Assembly (NCBI GenBank): GCA_018806985.1
Contig: JADANN010000122.1
Location: forward strand, 1,160,501-1,224,500
Origin: Angiostrongylus vasorum
Taxonomy: Eukaryota; Nematoda; Chromadorea; Rhabditida; Metastrongylidae
DNA length: 64,000 bases
Direction of reading: 5' to 3'
Both the position numbers and the translations under genes were made by a program. Under the pieces are notes generated by a model. That model had not been told where the DNA came from. It saw only the letters and a program-made list of their open reading frames with translations, and searched no databases. Each line of letters starts with the position of its first letter. The stretch's first letter is position 1. Below are positions 12,042 to 24,300 of the stretch, piece after piece.

Positions 12042-12065
12042 ATGTAGTATTTTCCTCTCTAACTT
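12042..12065 (+). promoter_or_regulatory. Putative SL trans-splice site and short 5' leader of the SDR gene
   Basis: TTTTTTTTCCTTAG ends at 12041, 24 nt before the ATG at 12066, with a T-rich upstream region of several hundred bp. A pyrimidine-rich 3' splice site with no obvious partner donor just upstream of the ATG is the usual nematode trans-splicing arrangement. A 5'UTR cis-intron cannot be excluded. Confidence 0.4.
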
Positions 12066-12353
12066 ATGAGTCTTTCAGTGAAATGTTCATCTCTTGTTCA
12101 CTTGTTTCGCTCGATGCTAGTTTCGACGTTTGTTGGATTGTTGAAAGCCGGTGAGAAAATGGCTGGTGAAATGCGACAAAATTTTCTAGGAAACTATCTA
12201 CGTAGAGAGTTTTCAATGCCAGTTTCGTCGTTCAAACGAACGATATTGATCACGGGGTCTACGGATGGTATCGGCAAGCAGACAGCCATCGACTTGGCTA
12301 CCCATCCTGACAACCGAGTCATCATTCATGGACGAAGTGAGGAGAAGTGCGAG
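12066..12353 (+). CDS. SDR exon 1
   Basis: Ninety-six codons, ending GAG|GTGAAC in phase 0. It has a hydrophobic N-terminus (MLVSTFVGLL region) and the dinucleotide-binding motif TILITGSTDGIGKQTA. I use the ATG at 12066 because it is the first in frame after the 3' splice site at 12041; in-frame ATGs further in would drop the hydrophobic leader. Confidence 0.75.
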
Positions 12354-15300
12354 GTGAACAGCGTGATTTTTCATGGAATAACGAATGGAGGGTTCGTTGC
12401 TGATCAGTCCCCTCAGGAATGCGCCATTGGTCCAATTCTGTTGGTCATTGGAGAGATGATTTGAATACGTATTTGGCCAATGACTTTCGGTAGCGCACCG
12501 AAGTAGTAAATCAGTGCTTTTTGTCCTCCCAGACAAGTCTCATATCGATATCTCGGTAGGGTGAGTTTTCGTGGACAGCAATATGTGTTGTGTTTATATT
12601 TTTCCCCCTGTTTTCTCAGTAGGTTTTATTTGCAGCTGTTATGTAAATGTTACGGTTCCGCTAATGTATTTCACTGTTTAATAGCAGTTTAAAAGAAGAC
12701 CGAGACTTGCCCGGTATCTGTTCTAACTGTTGGTACATAGATTATATAAGGTTCCATTGTCAAAGATATGGAACCAATTTTTTAGGCTACTCGGGACCAC
12801 ATCATCAAAGAGACGGGAAACTCTTCAAATGTGGACTACATTGCTGCTGACTTGTCTGTGATGAAAGAGGTACTCGTTATTCATTGCTCAATGAGTTCCC
12901 GAAAGTGTTTCTTGGTTCATTTTGAGCTACTTTTAAATCCACATTAAATTTTAGTCATGTTTCACATTTCAATTATTATGATTTTATGGAAGTGCTGTTA
13001 GAAGAGGTCTTTTCTCTTGTTATATAAAAATTCTCTCTTACAAAAGAGATGTTCCATTCGTATTAATGATGATGTTCGAGAATGATATCTTAGGAATACG
13101 GGATACAAAGCTCAAGAAGTCAACGTTTTCATCGATAGTTCATTCTGGGGTTGCAGACATTGAGATCGATATGAAAAAGACATATGCAACATACAGTGGA
13201 AAAATCAGTTGCAAAACTGAAGATATACGATTGGACATTTCTCTGTTTGCTAGGATATTTCTGTTCACAAATCTGAAATCTAATCGCAAGCTTTTTTCTT
13301 TCTCCGCTTGCAGGTCGCCTCTCTTGCGGATCAGGTGAAAAGTCGCTTTCCCGATCTCAATGTGCTGCTATGCAACGCTGGAGTACTAAATCCACGACGA
13401 TCTGAGACGAAGGATGGACTTGAAATGACGTTTCAGGTGGCGAATTTCATGGTTTCTCGAAAGCAAAATCTTTTACAATACATAACTACCTTCTACGTTG
13501 AAGGTGGAAAACTAAAGGTCAGATGGGCTGTGATTAGCGAGAAGTCATTCTAATTCGAATTCTGTGGATTCCATGCACTAATGTGCTGCTGTTGTGATTT
13601 CTTCTTTAATGGAATTGTAGTTAGAGAAGAACGTCTATAATACTAAATTAGACTTTCGACCTAGCCAGTTACTAAGGATAACTCCGGAGAGAAGTTGGCC
13701 TATGACGCGTTTTATCGCATCCTTCTTTTCGTTGTTGCTGAAACGTCGCCTAGAAACGAATGATTCAAAGAATTTATCGGTTGTGTTTGCGTGTTGAAAT
13801 CTCACTTGCTTTCTAACTATTTCTTACAAAAAGAGAACAAGGTAATAAAATTCATCAGAAACACATGGCTGAGAACCAGACTATTCAATGAGCTCCTTTT
13901 CCCTACGTCGTATGGTTTCGATTATAGATGGTATTGAGTGATAAGAAAAATTGGAAAAGAATCACCAGTACTTGAAGGATTCATATATGAAATTTGTAAC
14001 TCATGAACCGAAGACGCTACTGTTTCTGGCTCTTTAGAGCTGTTTGTTCTTTTCTTCTTTTCTTATCTTGCTGCTAACAACACGCACTTCCTCGAGTCTG
14101 GAGTGTTTGCCGCTTGTTTTCAAAGTGTATGGGGGCACAATTAAGTGTTGGCCATACCACCCCTTTGGGTATTCAACTATGTTGGCCTTCGTGTTTACTT
14201 CGGAAGCTAAGCGATCTTAGACCATGGCGGGCATTCAAGACGAATGGGGCGCCCTTTACGTCGGAAAAAAATCAGATTTTTTTTCCATTGTTATTTTAAA
14301 CGATACGCTTCTTTCTGTTTGGCCTACACGAATTCTGCAAAATGCGCTAGATTTTTAACAAGGACCAGTTTCTGTAAGCAGACGTATCCTTGAAAATCAA
14401 CGTTTAAAGCTGGACTACTACCCATGTGACATCGTCAAATCTCGTTTTCATGTGAAAGGAAAAAATTGAGTTATCCCATCAAAATTTTTTTCGTATTGTT
14501 TGTACTGTTGTTCACTAACGAGTAGTGTTGAGCAAGAGGCTTACCTTGTCATAGTTTTCGGCTACTAGAAGTGTATTCTAAAGTGTAAGAAGAAGACGTG
14601 TTAACTCTGGATCACTACTTTAAGAAGCAAGTTGGGCTAGTTGTTGTTACCGTGTCTCAGCTGTTAGTGTTGATATCACTGTGGTATATTAGAATAAAAA
14701 AGATATTTGAACAAAACGGAAGTTTCTAACAAACATTCCTTTTCACAACGACATCATTTTCTTATTGATAAATTTCACTTGAACAGAGATAGTGGTTTCG
14801 GAGTTCAGCGGATCAAGGAAACTTAGATCTGCAAATAAACCTGAAGAAAATCCAGTTCATGAAAAGTTCCTAATACAATGAGCAACGAACTCAGAGGGAT
14901 TGTTATAAATCTATGTCAATCCAGCCAATATGATATTGACTTCTGCAGGATGTATTGCCCACTCAGAGTAGGTCGCGCTGGACGCGGCAATCTATCAACA
15001 CCCATCCCTGTATAAAAGGGCACCGCTGAGTGAAATCAACTATTCGAGCGGTGTTAACTCCATTGGATTCGACTGATGCGAAAAGGAACACCTACATCGC
15101 TACAACGACCACCTGTGGACCATCGACTCTAATCAACTCAGCTCCGAAGAAGATGAAGACGTCGAAACATTGCCCTATTAAAAGTTTTATGCCAACCTGG
15201 TGTTTGCTCAATAATCGAAGAATGTATTATTTGTTTTTGCCGACGTTTAATTAAAGTCGGTTTGAAAGCAAAGTTGGCTTATTTCCAATTACAATGATTA

Positions 15301-18300
15301 CTATTCATATGTGCTAAGTGCGTTTACTGAATGTAAACGACATGAAGGAGGAATGGAGTTAACCGACATGATACGCTCAGTGGCTGAAACATGGTCTCTC
15401 ATTGCAGCCACACTAAGGGCTTCACATTGCAACACCACTGGAATGATTTCTTTTGTGAAATAAGTATTTGCTGTGGCATGTATAACATTAGAGCAGACTA
15501 AAATGCTTTGTGGTGCAATAGAGTAGGCTTTGGACCAAAGTCCTTTCTTCATGTGGCTGTGGAGTATACAATTAAAGTATGCGAAAGTATACGTTATCAT
15601 AAGCAGATGAATCAACGGATGATGAATAAGGGCAGCAGAAGAATGAGTCGCAAGAAGATGAGGATCGTCTGATTGATGGGAGAGTATAACAAAGGAAACG
15701 AAGATGCAAGCAGGACAACATGTATGCTCATTTGAAGAAGTGCTAATCGGAGGAATCCTACTGTGCTCAGTATTCGCAACGTCTTTAGAGGAGAATCATG
15801 GGCTCTGAAGAAGACGAAACCGTCGAAATCTCAGCTATTGTATATTCATGAATGCTTATTTCCTCATCAAAGAAAACAGTGAATTATTGATCAATGCCGA
15901 GATTAAGAGAAAGTGGTTCTTGGGAACAGTTCATGGGAACTACATGAAGTACCAGTAGAATACTTTCGACTTGTAAAGGATCCTGTCACTAAAACAGAAG
16001 ATTCTCTTAGCTAGAAGCTAGACAAATGATATTCTTTCTCCGCCGCTGCGCCGAAAACACCGAGTCGTGCCGTATTTCATCGAACGAAGACGGCTACACG
16101 ATGTATGCTTTCTACCAGGGGATATCCATTAGTTACTGGACATCGAAATGCGAGTATTATGCGCCTGTCTTCGATACAAGCGGGACAACATATGTGCTCA
16201 ACTAAAGAATCGTAGAACCGAAGAAATCCTATTGTAATCAGTATCTGGAGGGTTACCTTTGGAAGAGAATAAAGGGACTTGAAGAACGAGAAGCAGTCGG
16301 AACGTCGGCTATTGTTTGTGAGTAAATGCTGTAATAACAACCTCGTTTTTTGCTCATTGACGAAAACAGTGATGAGAAGTATCTGTGCCTAACAGTGTCC
16401 AACTTCTTATCTGGACACAACTTCTGGAGCAGGAAATAACTTTCATTTGCGTCTCCCATGTATTTCACGTGTAATTTCCTTGGGCTTGATACTTACTTGA
16501 TAATTGAACGGCCTGTCCTCACTGGTTGTGCTGGCCCCAGCATAGTCACCATTTTTCAGAGATTTGCTGCTTCAGCCATTGTAGTTCCCTGGAATCCCGA
16601 GGTCAGTCCGGCCAAAGTCTGCCCAGGTCTTCACCACCACAGGCAGTCGCAGCTCTTGTGGATCAGAGGGAGAGTTTTCTTGACTAATCGATAAAAAGCG
16701 AAGGAAACTACGCTGGAAGTCTCAGGATTTGTGACGACACATTCTGAAACTACTCCGATGTGTGTGCTTCACCATAAAATGCAGTAGATACCATATTTTT
16801 ATTAATTCTATTTCCTGTTCCGGTTACTTCAGTGATTTTTATTTTTTCCATAGTATGTTTTTGTTTTAATTCTACTTTCACTGTTTGCTGTCGTGTTTTG
16901 TTGTTCTGTTCTGTGCTTTGTTTGGTCGAGAGTGGAATCTGCTTATGACTCCGCTGTCCAATACGCTAGGTTGTTTCAGGTTAACTACTTATCGCATTTC
17001 ATTCTCTGTAATCGCCTGGTCGACTTATTGGAAAGAAATAATCATGGGAGGATAGTGGTGGTAGGCAGCGTACTCCATAGTTGGTATGTCAACTTTTTAC
17101 CACGATTGTCCTTGTTATACCTAGTGCTCAGCAAGCAGTTATGCTTTAGAAAAGAGTGTAGACGGAATTGTAGCGTTATGAGAAAAAAAGCAACTGTTAC
17201 GCTCTTTATTTATTGGAGAGCTAAGGAAAGACCACTATGTCGGAAATCTTAAAACTAATGAGCTAGCCAGTGTCCAAAGTAGGTAAGGTAACCATCCATA
17301 AAATAAAACCCTTAAGCGAACATCGTTGTGGTAGTTGTTTGTCAGTAGCATCAATTTTGCTCTTCACGAAAGGAGGTTCTTAGGAAAACAACTCTGTGGT
17401 CGTTGAATCGTGCGATATATCCTGTCAGTTCGATGTGTTCTGTTGTAGTACTTGAATTGATGTCATTAATTCTTAATATTTGGTGGAAAGGACGAAGGAC
17501 TTTCGTCCAAATCTTCGAAGGAACTAATTTAGCAGTTGCTCAAGTATTATCTTCAAGTGGGGCATTCCATCAGTTGACTACAACCTCGTCCATCCTGTGA
17601 TTTCGTGATCACTCGGGTTTTCTTTTATATAGTTTTTGACCTAAAGGATAATATAAAGGGTAGTATGTTGTTCGGTTAATGCATAAGATTCTGCGCAATA
17701 TATTAACTGTTCTTCAATTTCTCACAATTTTTTATGTGCACCTATACCTGCCTGCAACTTATTCAAATTTATGAGGACTTTACGACGATCGCTTTAAAGC
17801 GGAAATCTGGGCCAGCATAGTTTCTTCGCCTACTAAATCGCTGAATCCTTTCGATTTTAAACAGACCTATCAATCGACTGATTTGATGCCTGATAAGAAA
17901 TGTGTCATTTTGCAATGAGTAATAGAAATGCTACCACCTTATGTATTCCCTTATTTCGCGAAGTGAAGTATGGATGACCTTTTGAATCATACAAGTTAAC
18001 GTCACTCGAAAGAAATAAATCGCCGCCTCTATTTCACATTTGGTTCACCGAAAATTAAACTGTGTTCATGAAAAGAGTGTGTACAAGAACGCTGATGGAT
18101 AAATCTAGCCACAACCTGAGTAGTACACGAAGCTTGTGTGGCTAAAACTAACATGAAAAAGGTTTTGAAACTCATTTATAGGGCGGCGTTGGACTGGACA
18201 GATGTAATGGCGACAAAGGATTACGAGAAGTATCTAGTGTATTCTCGATCGAAACTTTGTCTTCATCTTATGGCGTTCGCACTTCACAGACGAATGAATA

Positions 18301-21300
18301 TCGCCCGACGGAAGTTGGCCGTGAATGTCGTCGAACTCGGCAAAGAACGCGAACCAAATAACAACGGAAGAATGTACGTCTTGATGACGCGATTATAGCT
18401 AGCCAAAGGCGTATAAATCTTGCTATCCAGGGAATTTTGCAGTCGGAAGAAGGCAAAATGTACATTAGGAGAAAGACCAAGTAATTTTTTTTCGATGTTA
18501 GTCGGATCGATTGAATACTGTAATTTCTGACTAGTTTCATGTTCTGTAAAAGAAATGTGTAGCACGCTCTTCCAAACTTCTCTGACATTTTCCTAATTCG
18601 ATTGAACTTCCAAAGCGGTTATTTCAATTTATGCGAAGGAAAACCACGACGATGCTGGAGTATTTGCAAAACTCCGGACCGCAGGTGTCTGCGATGGGGA
18701 ACGAACGCGTTATTACCCTTTCCGGTGACTAACGCGTTTACCACAACACCATCCGGGTCCTTCGTTTCGTCCATCTCTCAGCTATTTTTCTACCGATCAG
18801 TGCCATCAGCAATCATCCATCAGCGAACTGGATTAATCCTGTTGACGCATGGTGTGGTGGTGAACGCGTTAGCACCCGGAAAGGCGTAATAGCACGTTCG
18901 TTCCCCACCGAGGACACCTGCGGTCCAGTGTTTTCCAGATGTCTCAGCATCTTTGTGGTTGTATTTCGCATAATACCTTGCCGTAAAAATTGTAGTAGAA
19001 AATAAAAAGTAAACATTGTGTTTTAGTTTAGTTTAGCGTCAGCGATTATTGGTAGACACATCGTTTTTTTTTACTACGTCATTCTTCTATTGTTCTTTCA
19101 TTCCCATCAGATACTGTGAAGGTGGTTAATTTTTTGAAACATAACGAAAGAACTCTAGCTGTTTATTTCCTCCTTTTCTTTTTTTATGTGAAAATCTGAG
19201 GAACAAACAGAAAAACGGAGAAGCTCATGCTTAGCTACCACTAGGATGACATTTTTTGCTAGCCTGGGGAGTTACATAATTATACTATCATAAATGGGAA
19301 AGCGTGAGTAGAGTTTTTATTCAATGAAAACTAATTTGTAGGTTGCGAAATTTCCTATAAACATAGCAGAATAACATCCATTCGGTTCCGTAGATGTAAG
19401 AGGAAGCACAGTTTCGGGAGCGGAAGAAGAAACTCATCATTACATTTGTTTCTTTTTTCTGACTCTCAATGGGAGATATGACAGACAAATGTACACATGC
19501 AGGACCTCGAGCTGTATTTTGGCTTGATTTTAAGCAATTAGAATTTCGCTTAGAATTAGATTAGAATTGGAATTTGTACTTCGTTTCATTACTATTCCAT
19601 GAACACTCTATTACTTTAGGCGAACAACATCTGCTCTGTCGAACTCCACATCCACATTATCGATGTTCCGAACAGCTGGCAATCTAGTGCAACTCATAGA
19701 GAACCCGATGTTTGAAAATCTTTCGGGAAAGTATTTGGATTCCACAGGAAAGCAAATAAGGTGGGGTTCACGAAAGCACCATTGTCACTTGCTGCTCCTT
19801 TTTTAAAATTTACATGTGATTTTGCCGAGTATGGAATTGAAAGCCAGAAATTCTATTAAAGAACACATGATCCCACTACATTACAAAATTGAACCAGGAA
19901 GAAGTGGGCTAAAAAGGTGTTTGATGGAATGTGGATAACACCGCTCTGAATCTGGGGCTCATTAAATTAGTCAACATTATAGAAGACGGGTGAATGCATA
20001 GTTTCAACTACTCGATTTCCTTGAAGGGGCATTAACATGTTCTAGACTTTTTCCTTCTATACGTTTTTTTGTTTCAATGTTTTACTTTTCATTTATTCAC
20101 ATAATACATGGTTATTATTATTATTATTATTATTGTTGTTATTATTATTGTCGTCCAAATAATTTTTCTGATGTGACTTTGATCAGCTGTTCTAATCTTC
20201 CTCATTGGAAGTCACGTAGAAAGCGGCTCTAAAGAAGGCGATACTGCCTAAACGTCAGCTACTGTTGTATTGTGTTTCTCTATGGAAGTAAACGTATGCT
20301 GTTTAACAACCTCGCTATTGCTGAAAAAAGAAAACGACGCATTCATATTCCAATGCCGAGGTTTATAGAAAGTCGATCCTGGGAACTGTTAAATAATTTC
20401 CTTTAGAACTTCGTTAGACAAGTATTGTTAAGTGTTTTTGAACTTTATTGACGAATTTGTCAGTTTGCGTAACTGCGGCTTCACCAAATGCAATTGTTGC
20501 TATGAAGACGTCGAGGCTTGGTTTCTTTCAGAATAAACAAAGTCTGCATAAACAGAAAGTGTAGTAACAGGACCAAAAAACGTCTCTAAGGGAATCACTC
20601 GTGACACGTAACAAATATCTACGCCTATGAAAACCACTTAATATGAAGGATACAGTGTCAGCGGTGTCACTTTTCTACTAACAGTTGGGTTGTATGAAAA
20701 TCTTTCTGAAACTAAGTAATATGTAGAAGTGTAGAGATTACTTAGGCACATATAGCGCGTTGATTTGAAATTCTGTGCAATACATAGGGATTACTTTGGT
20801 TTCGCCCCTATGCCTAACTAATTCTTCTATCCCTTTAAAGTTAACAGGTTGCTACAACAGCGGCCTGGGAGGATAACAGCACTAACTTGACATATTAGAA
20901 AGTCATTCTATTGCCATATTTTTTCTATAGGCCATTTTTTAAAGTGATTCCATAGGCCTTGTATAGTGTTATTTTATTTACATTAGTTTTAAGACTTATT
21001 CGTTCACTTCCTTTATGCTTAGTAAAGCTGAATGCTTTCTGCATCCATGAGGAAGGATCGACATCTGTTCTTTATCATTTCTCCCTTCTTGCGGGTATTC
21101 CCAGAATTGTGTGATAGGAGGGAAATACTTCGACTACTCGATGAAGCCGTCGCGTGGTCATTCTTTGAACTCCACGTTTTCTACGGTTATTTGCAATGAA
21201 CAGTTGAAGATTGTAATACATTACAATCATTTCTTCTCAAAAAATAAATATATAAAGGTATAAATCAAAAACAAACAATCATTTCGGTATATTTCCTCAA

Positions 21301-24300
21301 TATGGCGTTGTGCTTGATAGAAGTAAGATAAAAAGATCTAGAAGCTCTCGCCGTTGATCGATCCTTGAAGGATGCACCTTGCATTTGACTTCATTAGGCA
21401 TCGCTGGAGGTGATTGAATGCACATCTGGCCTTTAAAATGAGTCACAGTGGCTCTACCGATGTATCGAGCCAGTGCTGCTATCTTCCCAGACAAGTCTGG
21501 TACCAATTGGCCGAACTCGAAGGGATGGAAGGCTTGGTGGGCCGTGGGCGCTGGGGTGGAAGGTGTGTGTCGCAGGACGCCTCCGACCACTACGCCATGC
21601 GCGCCCTTAGAGTAGGACATAGAAGTGGTTTCCTTAAATCAACATTTCATATGTTTAACTAAATTTAATTCTAATCCTAAGCTTTAGTCGCTGGTTTCAT
21701 TTTGGATTTCCAATTCACATCTTTTTTTTGCCATCATGTTTGCGTAGTTTTTCTCTGTTTTTCCTCCCTACCTCTCTTTCTCAGAGATGTATCGACTCAT
21801 AATGGCGATATGTCTAGTGTCTAGTGGAATTCCTAATTCTGGTAAGATCACCTTTAATAGGAAATAGTTCTTTTTGTTTCAGAGACCGAAGGTCTGTTGA
21901 AGAGCATGAAATGGCCTGTACAGGAAGTAGTTGTTTCAGAAACTGAAGATGCATTTAAGAGTAGACCATCAGTGTATTTCTTGTTCGTAGGATGGCAAAG
22001 AAAATATTTGGGAGCCGTCGGTCACTTCTATCTCATGAGGAAATAAAACTAACTTTCAGTTTTCCTGATGATTTGCTAATGGTCTTGCCCAGGCAAATCT
22101 TTGTTCATTTTCTGGCTTTAATGATGATTCGTTACTTTTCTTGAACTGTTAGGTGGAGAATATACGTCGGCGCAGATGTTTTCAATAGTCCAACTCCGTC
22201 CTGCTTTTGTTATCGAGTCTGTTTTCAGTGGAAACGTTTGAGGTTTAGACTGAAAAATTCGCTTCTTTTTTTCATGTTCTCACAACGCTCACCAGATTTG
22301 ATTTTCTTTCAGCATATTGTTTAAATATTTGAGGTTATTTATGTCTTCACTTGCTTGTATTGATGCTTAAACCCCAAGATTTCCGAGGATTTCTAGACTT
22401 ATAAAGCACTCTTTAAATCATCTCATGGCCAGGGACTATCGGTGGTTATTCTCTTTAACCTTTTTTTTGCTTACATTGCCATAGGATGTCCTATGTTGTT
22501 AGTACATCACCTTGATCGATGACGCGGTGTTCTCGTCGAGCCGTTCGCACTTTTTTCCGGCAGGCCCATCATGCACCTTCTGTCATATATCTGCTTTCTC
22601 CTATAGCGTGTTCTAGAAAATTAGTGGCACTGACTATTTGAAAGGCGGCATTTTTTTCTGTAGTTCTACACCGGCACTAGATTGCCGTTGTGATTTTGAT
22701 TGTGGGTGAGGACTTACACTCTGATAAGATGAGTAGAAGTCTGGGAGTGTGGAAGTGTCTCGAAGAGGAAATAACGAGCCAGTTTTCTGGTTATGCTCCA
22801 TTGGGAAAGTGCAATGAGAGTTTGCACTGTCATGAAGTCCTCGATGTTTTCTTGCACATCGCCTAACATGCAGCTTATTGAATGGAGGAGATTATTTTTG
22901 TGTCGTTAATATAATGAGTTCATTCCACCACATTCATTGCTTGAGAGACAGAATTTGTGATGTGTTCCTAGTGAAAGTGTTGATGAGAGGGCATCGTAAA
23001 ATTCCGATGGTCATCACGAAATGAACGAGGTATTAAAGAGTTGTTTGTTATTTCAATGCCTAAGAACTTTCTTAAGTAAAACAAAAAAAAACTGTAATGT
23101 TCAGACAATATACTATCAAGAATGAATAAGCTTGAATCCTAAAACGCTTATCCATTCCTTAAGAATGCACCGTGCCTTTGAATCCATTGCACATCGCAGA
23201 GGTTATTGCTCCCATATCTAGTTTATACAATATCTTGATGTGGCCTTCTAATGTATCAAGCAAGTTCTCTATCCCAAGTTTGATGCCAATTTTTCCGATC
23301 CCATAGTCATGGAGGGCTTGATTTGCCCAGAGTGCCCTATCCCAACCACCGACCACTTATGTGCTGCAGAGCGCCTCTATTCATTGCACTAAACCACACT
23401 CGCTAAAATTGAGTAGTGCAAACAGATTTAGGCGGAAAAGTGAATGTTTTAAACCTTTTCCACCTAACATAAGGTTACACATCGCTGAATGGCTGCACTT
23501 TTCATGAAGATCAATTGCAGAAATACGAACATAGTTTTCCTTTAATCGTTCAGCCGGTTTCCTTTACTAACACTATTCTTGGCAACCTGCAGTTAGACAG
23601 CAACAGTGTCTCATAACAGAGACCTACTTGGCCCCCTACATTTGTTGTTTCCCTAAAATTTAGTTTCAAGTGTTTCATAAATTAAAACTGTCATTCAGAT
23701 CTGGTTCGGAAGCAACCGATGAGCGACTTCAAGAGCGACTATGGGCTTATTCTGTTGACTTATGCAAAGGATACATATAGAATTTTATGGACTCGTTTTT
23801 TTTTTTTACCAGAAGTTTTTTTCATGCTAGTACATACTGTACATAGTGTATATGGTTTTATAGTTTTTCTTTGAAAAAGCAACTTTGTAAATAAGCTGGA
23901 GGGTTTTATATCTCACATATTTATCGCATTGAACTATTCTGGGTCTGTTTCTAGATTTACCCGAGTGACGTTTCATTTTGCTTTTAGCGTTGTCCGCTAG
24001 CTACTGAACGAAAGACTTATCTTTTCATACGAACTCATAGTCTTCTCATGACGTGTATTGTATGTTGTACATATTATTTCCAATTAAAGAACTTTTCCGA
24101 TGTTCTTCTCTGAATAGACTTGGAATTGAGAATGGCTCTTCACCGATGAACGCCGTTGTTTACATTCCCTGGTGGCATCTGTACTTGTGTCATTGAAATT
24201 TGCTGCACAGATTGGAGTGTTGGATCTATTATACTTGTTTAAAGTAAGGAAACTATTAGATAAAGCATCTTGCTCCAGTTCTGTACCATTTATGAATTAT

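Larger units (their letters stand above)
13440..16979 (+). other. SDR intron 3 with repeat cargo
   Basis: About 3.5 kb between exons 3 and 4. It holds a 5S-like pseudogene (14146), an RT tail scrap (14810), a GTTTCGACGTC-type MITE end (about 15020-15215), two diverged tandem blocks (15625-15850 and 16060-16330) and repeat F (16455). No exon with SDR content was seen. The minus frame at 15301-15615 (104 codons) is the only sizeable one and is unrecognised. Confidence 0.6.

Noticed and set aside
15301..15615. 104-codon minus frame in the SDR intron as a possible 7TM-type receptor exon
   Set aside because: It has a faintly receptor-like ER-containing stretch, but no hydrophobic helices in the expected pattern and no splice sites.
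18602..19016. Plus and minus frames containing RAITPF-type peptides
   Set aside because: The same peptides appear wherever SINE-C occurs (4819, 40484, 43641), so these are repeat shadows.
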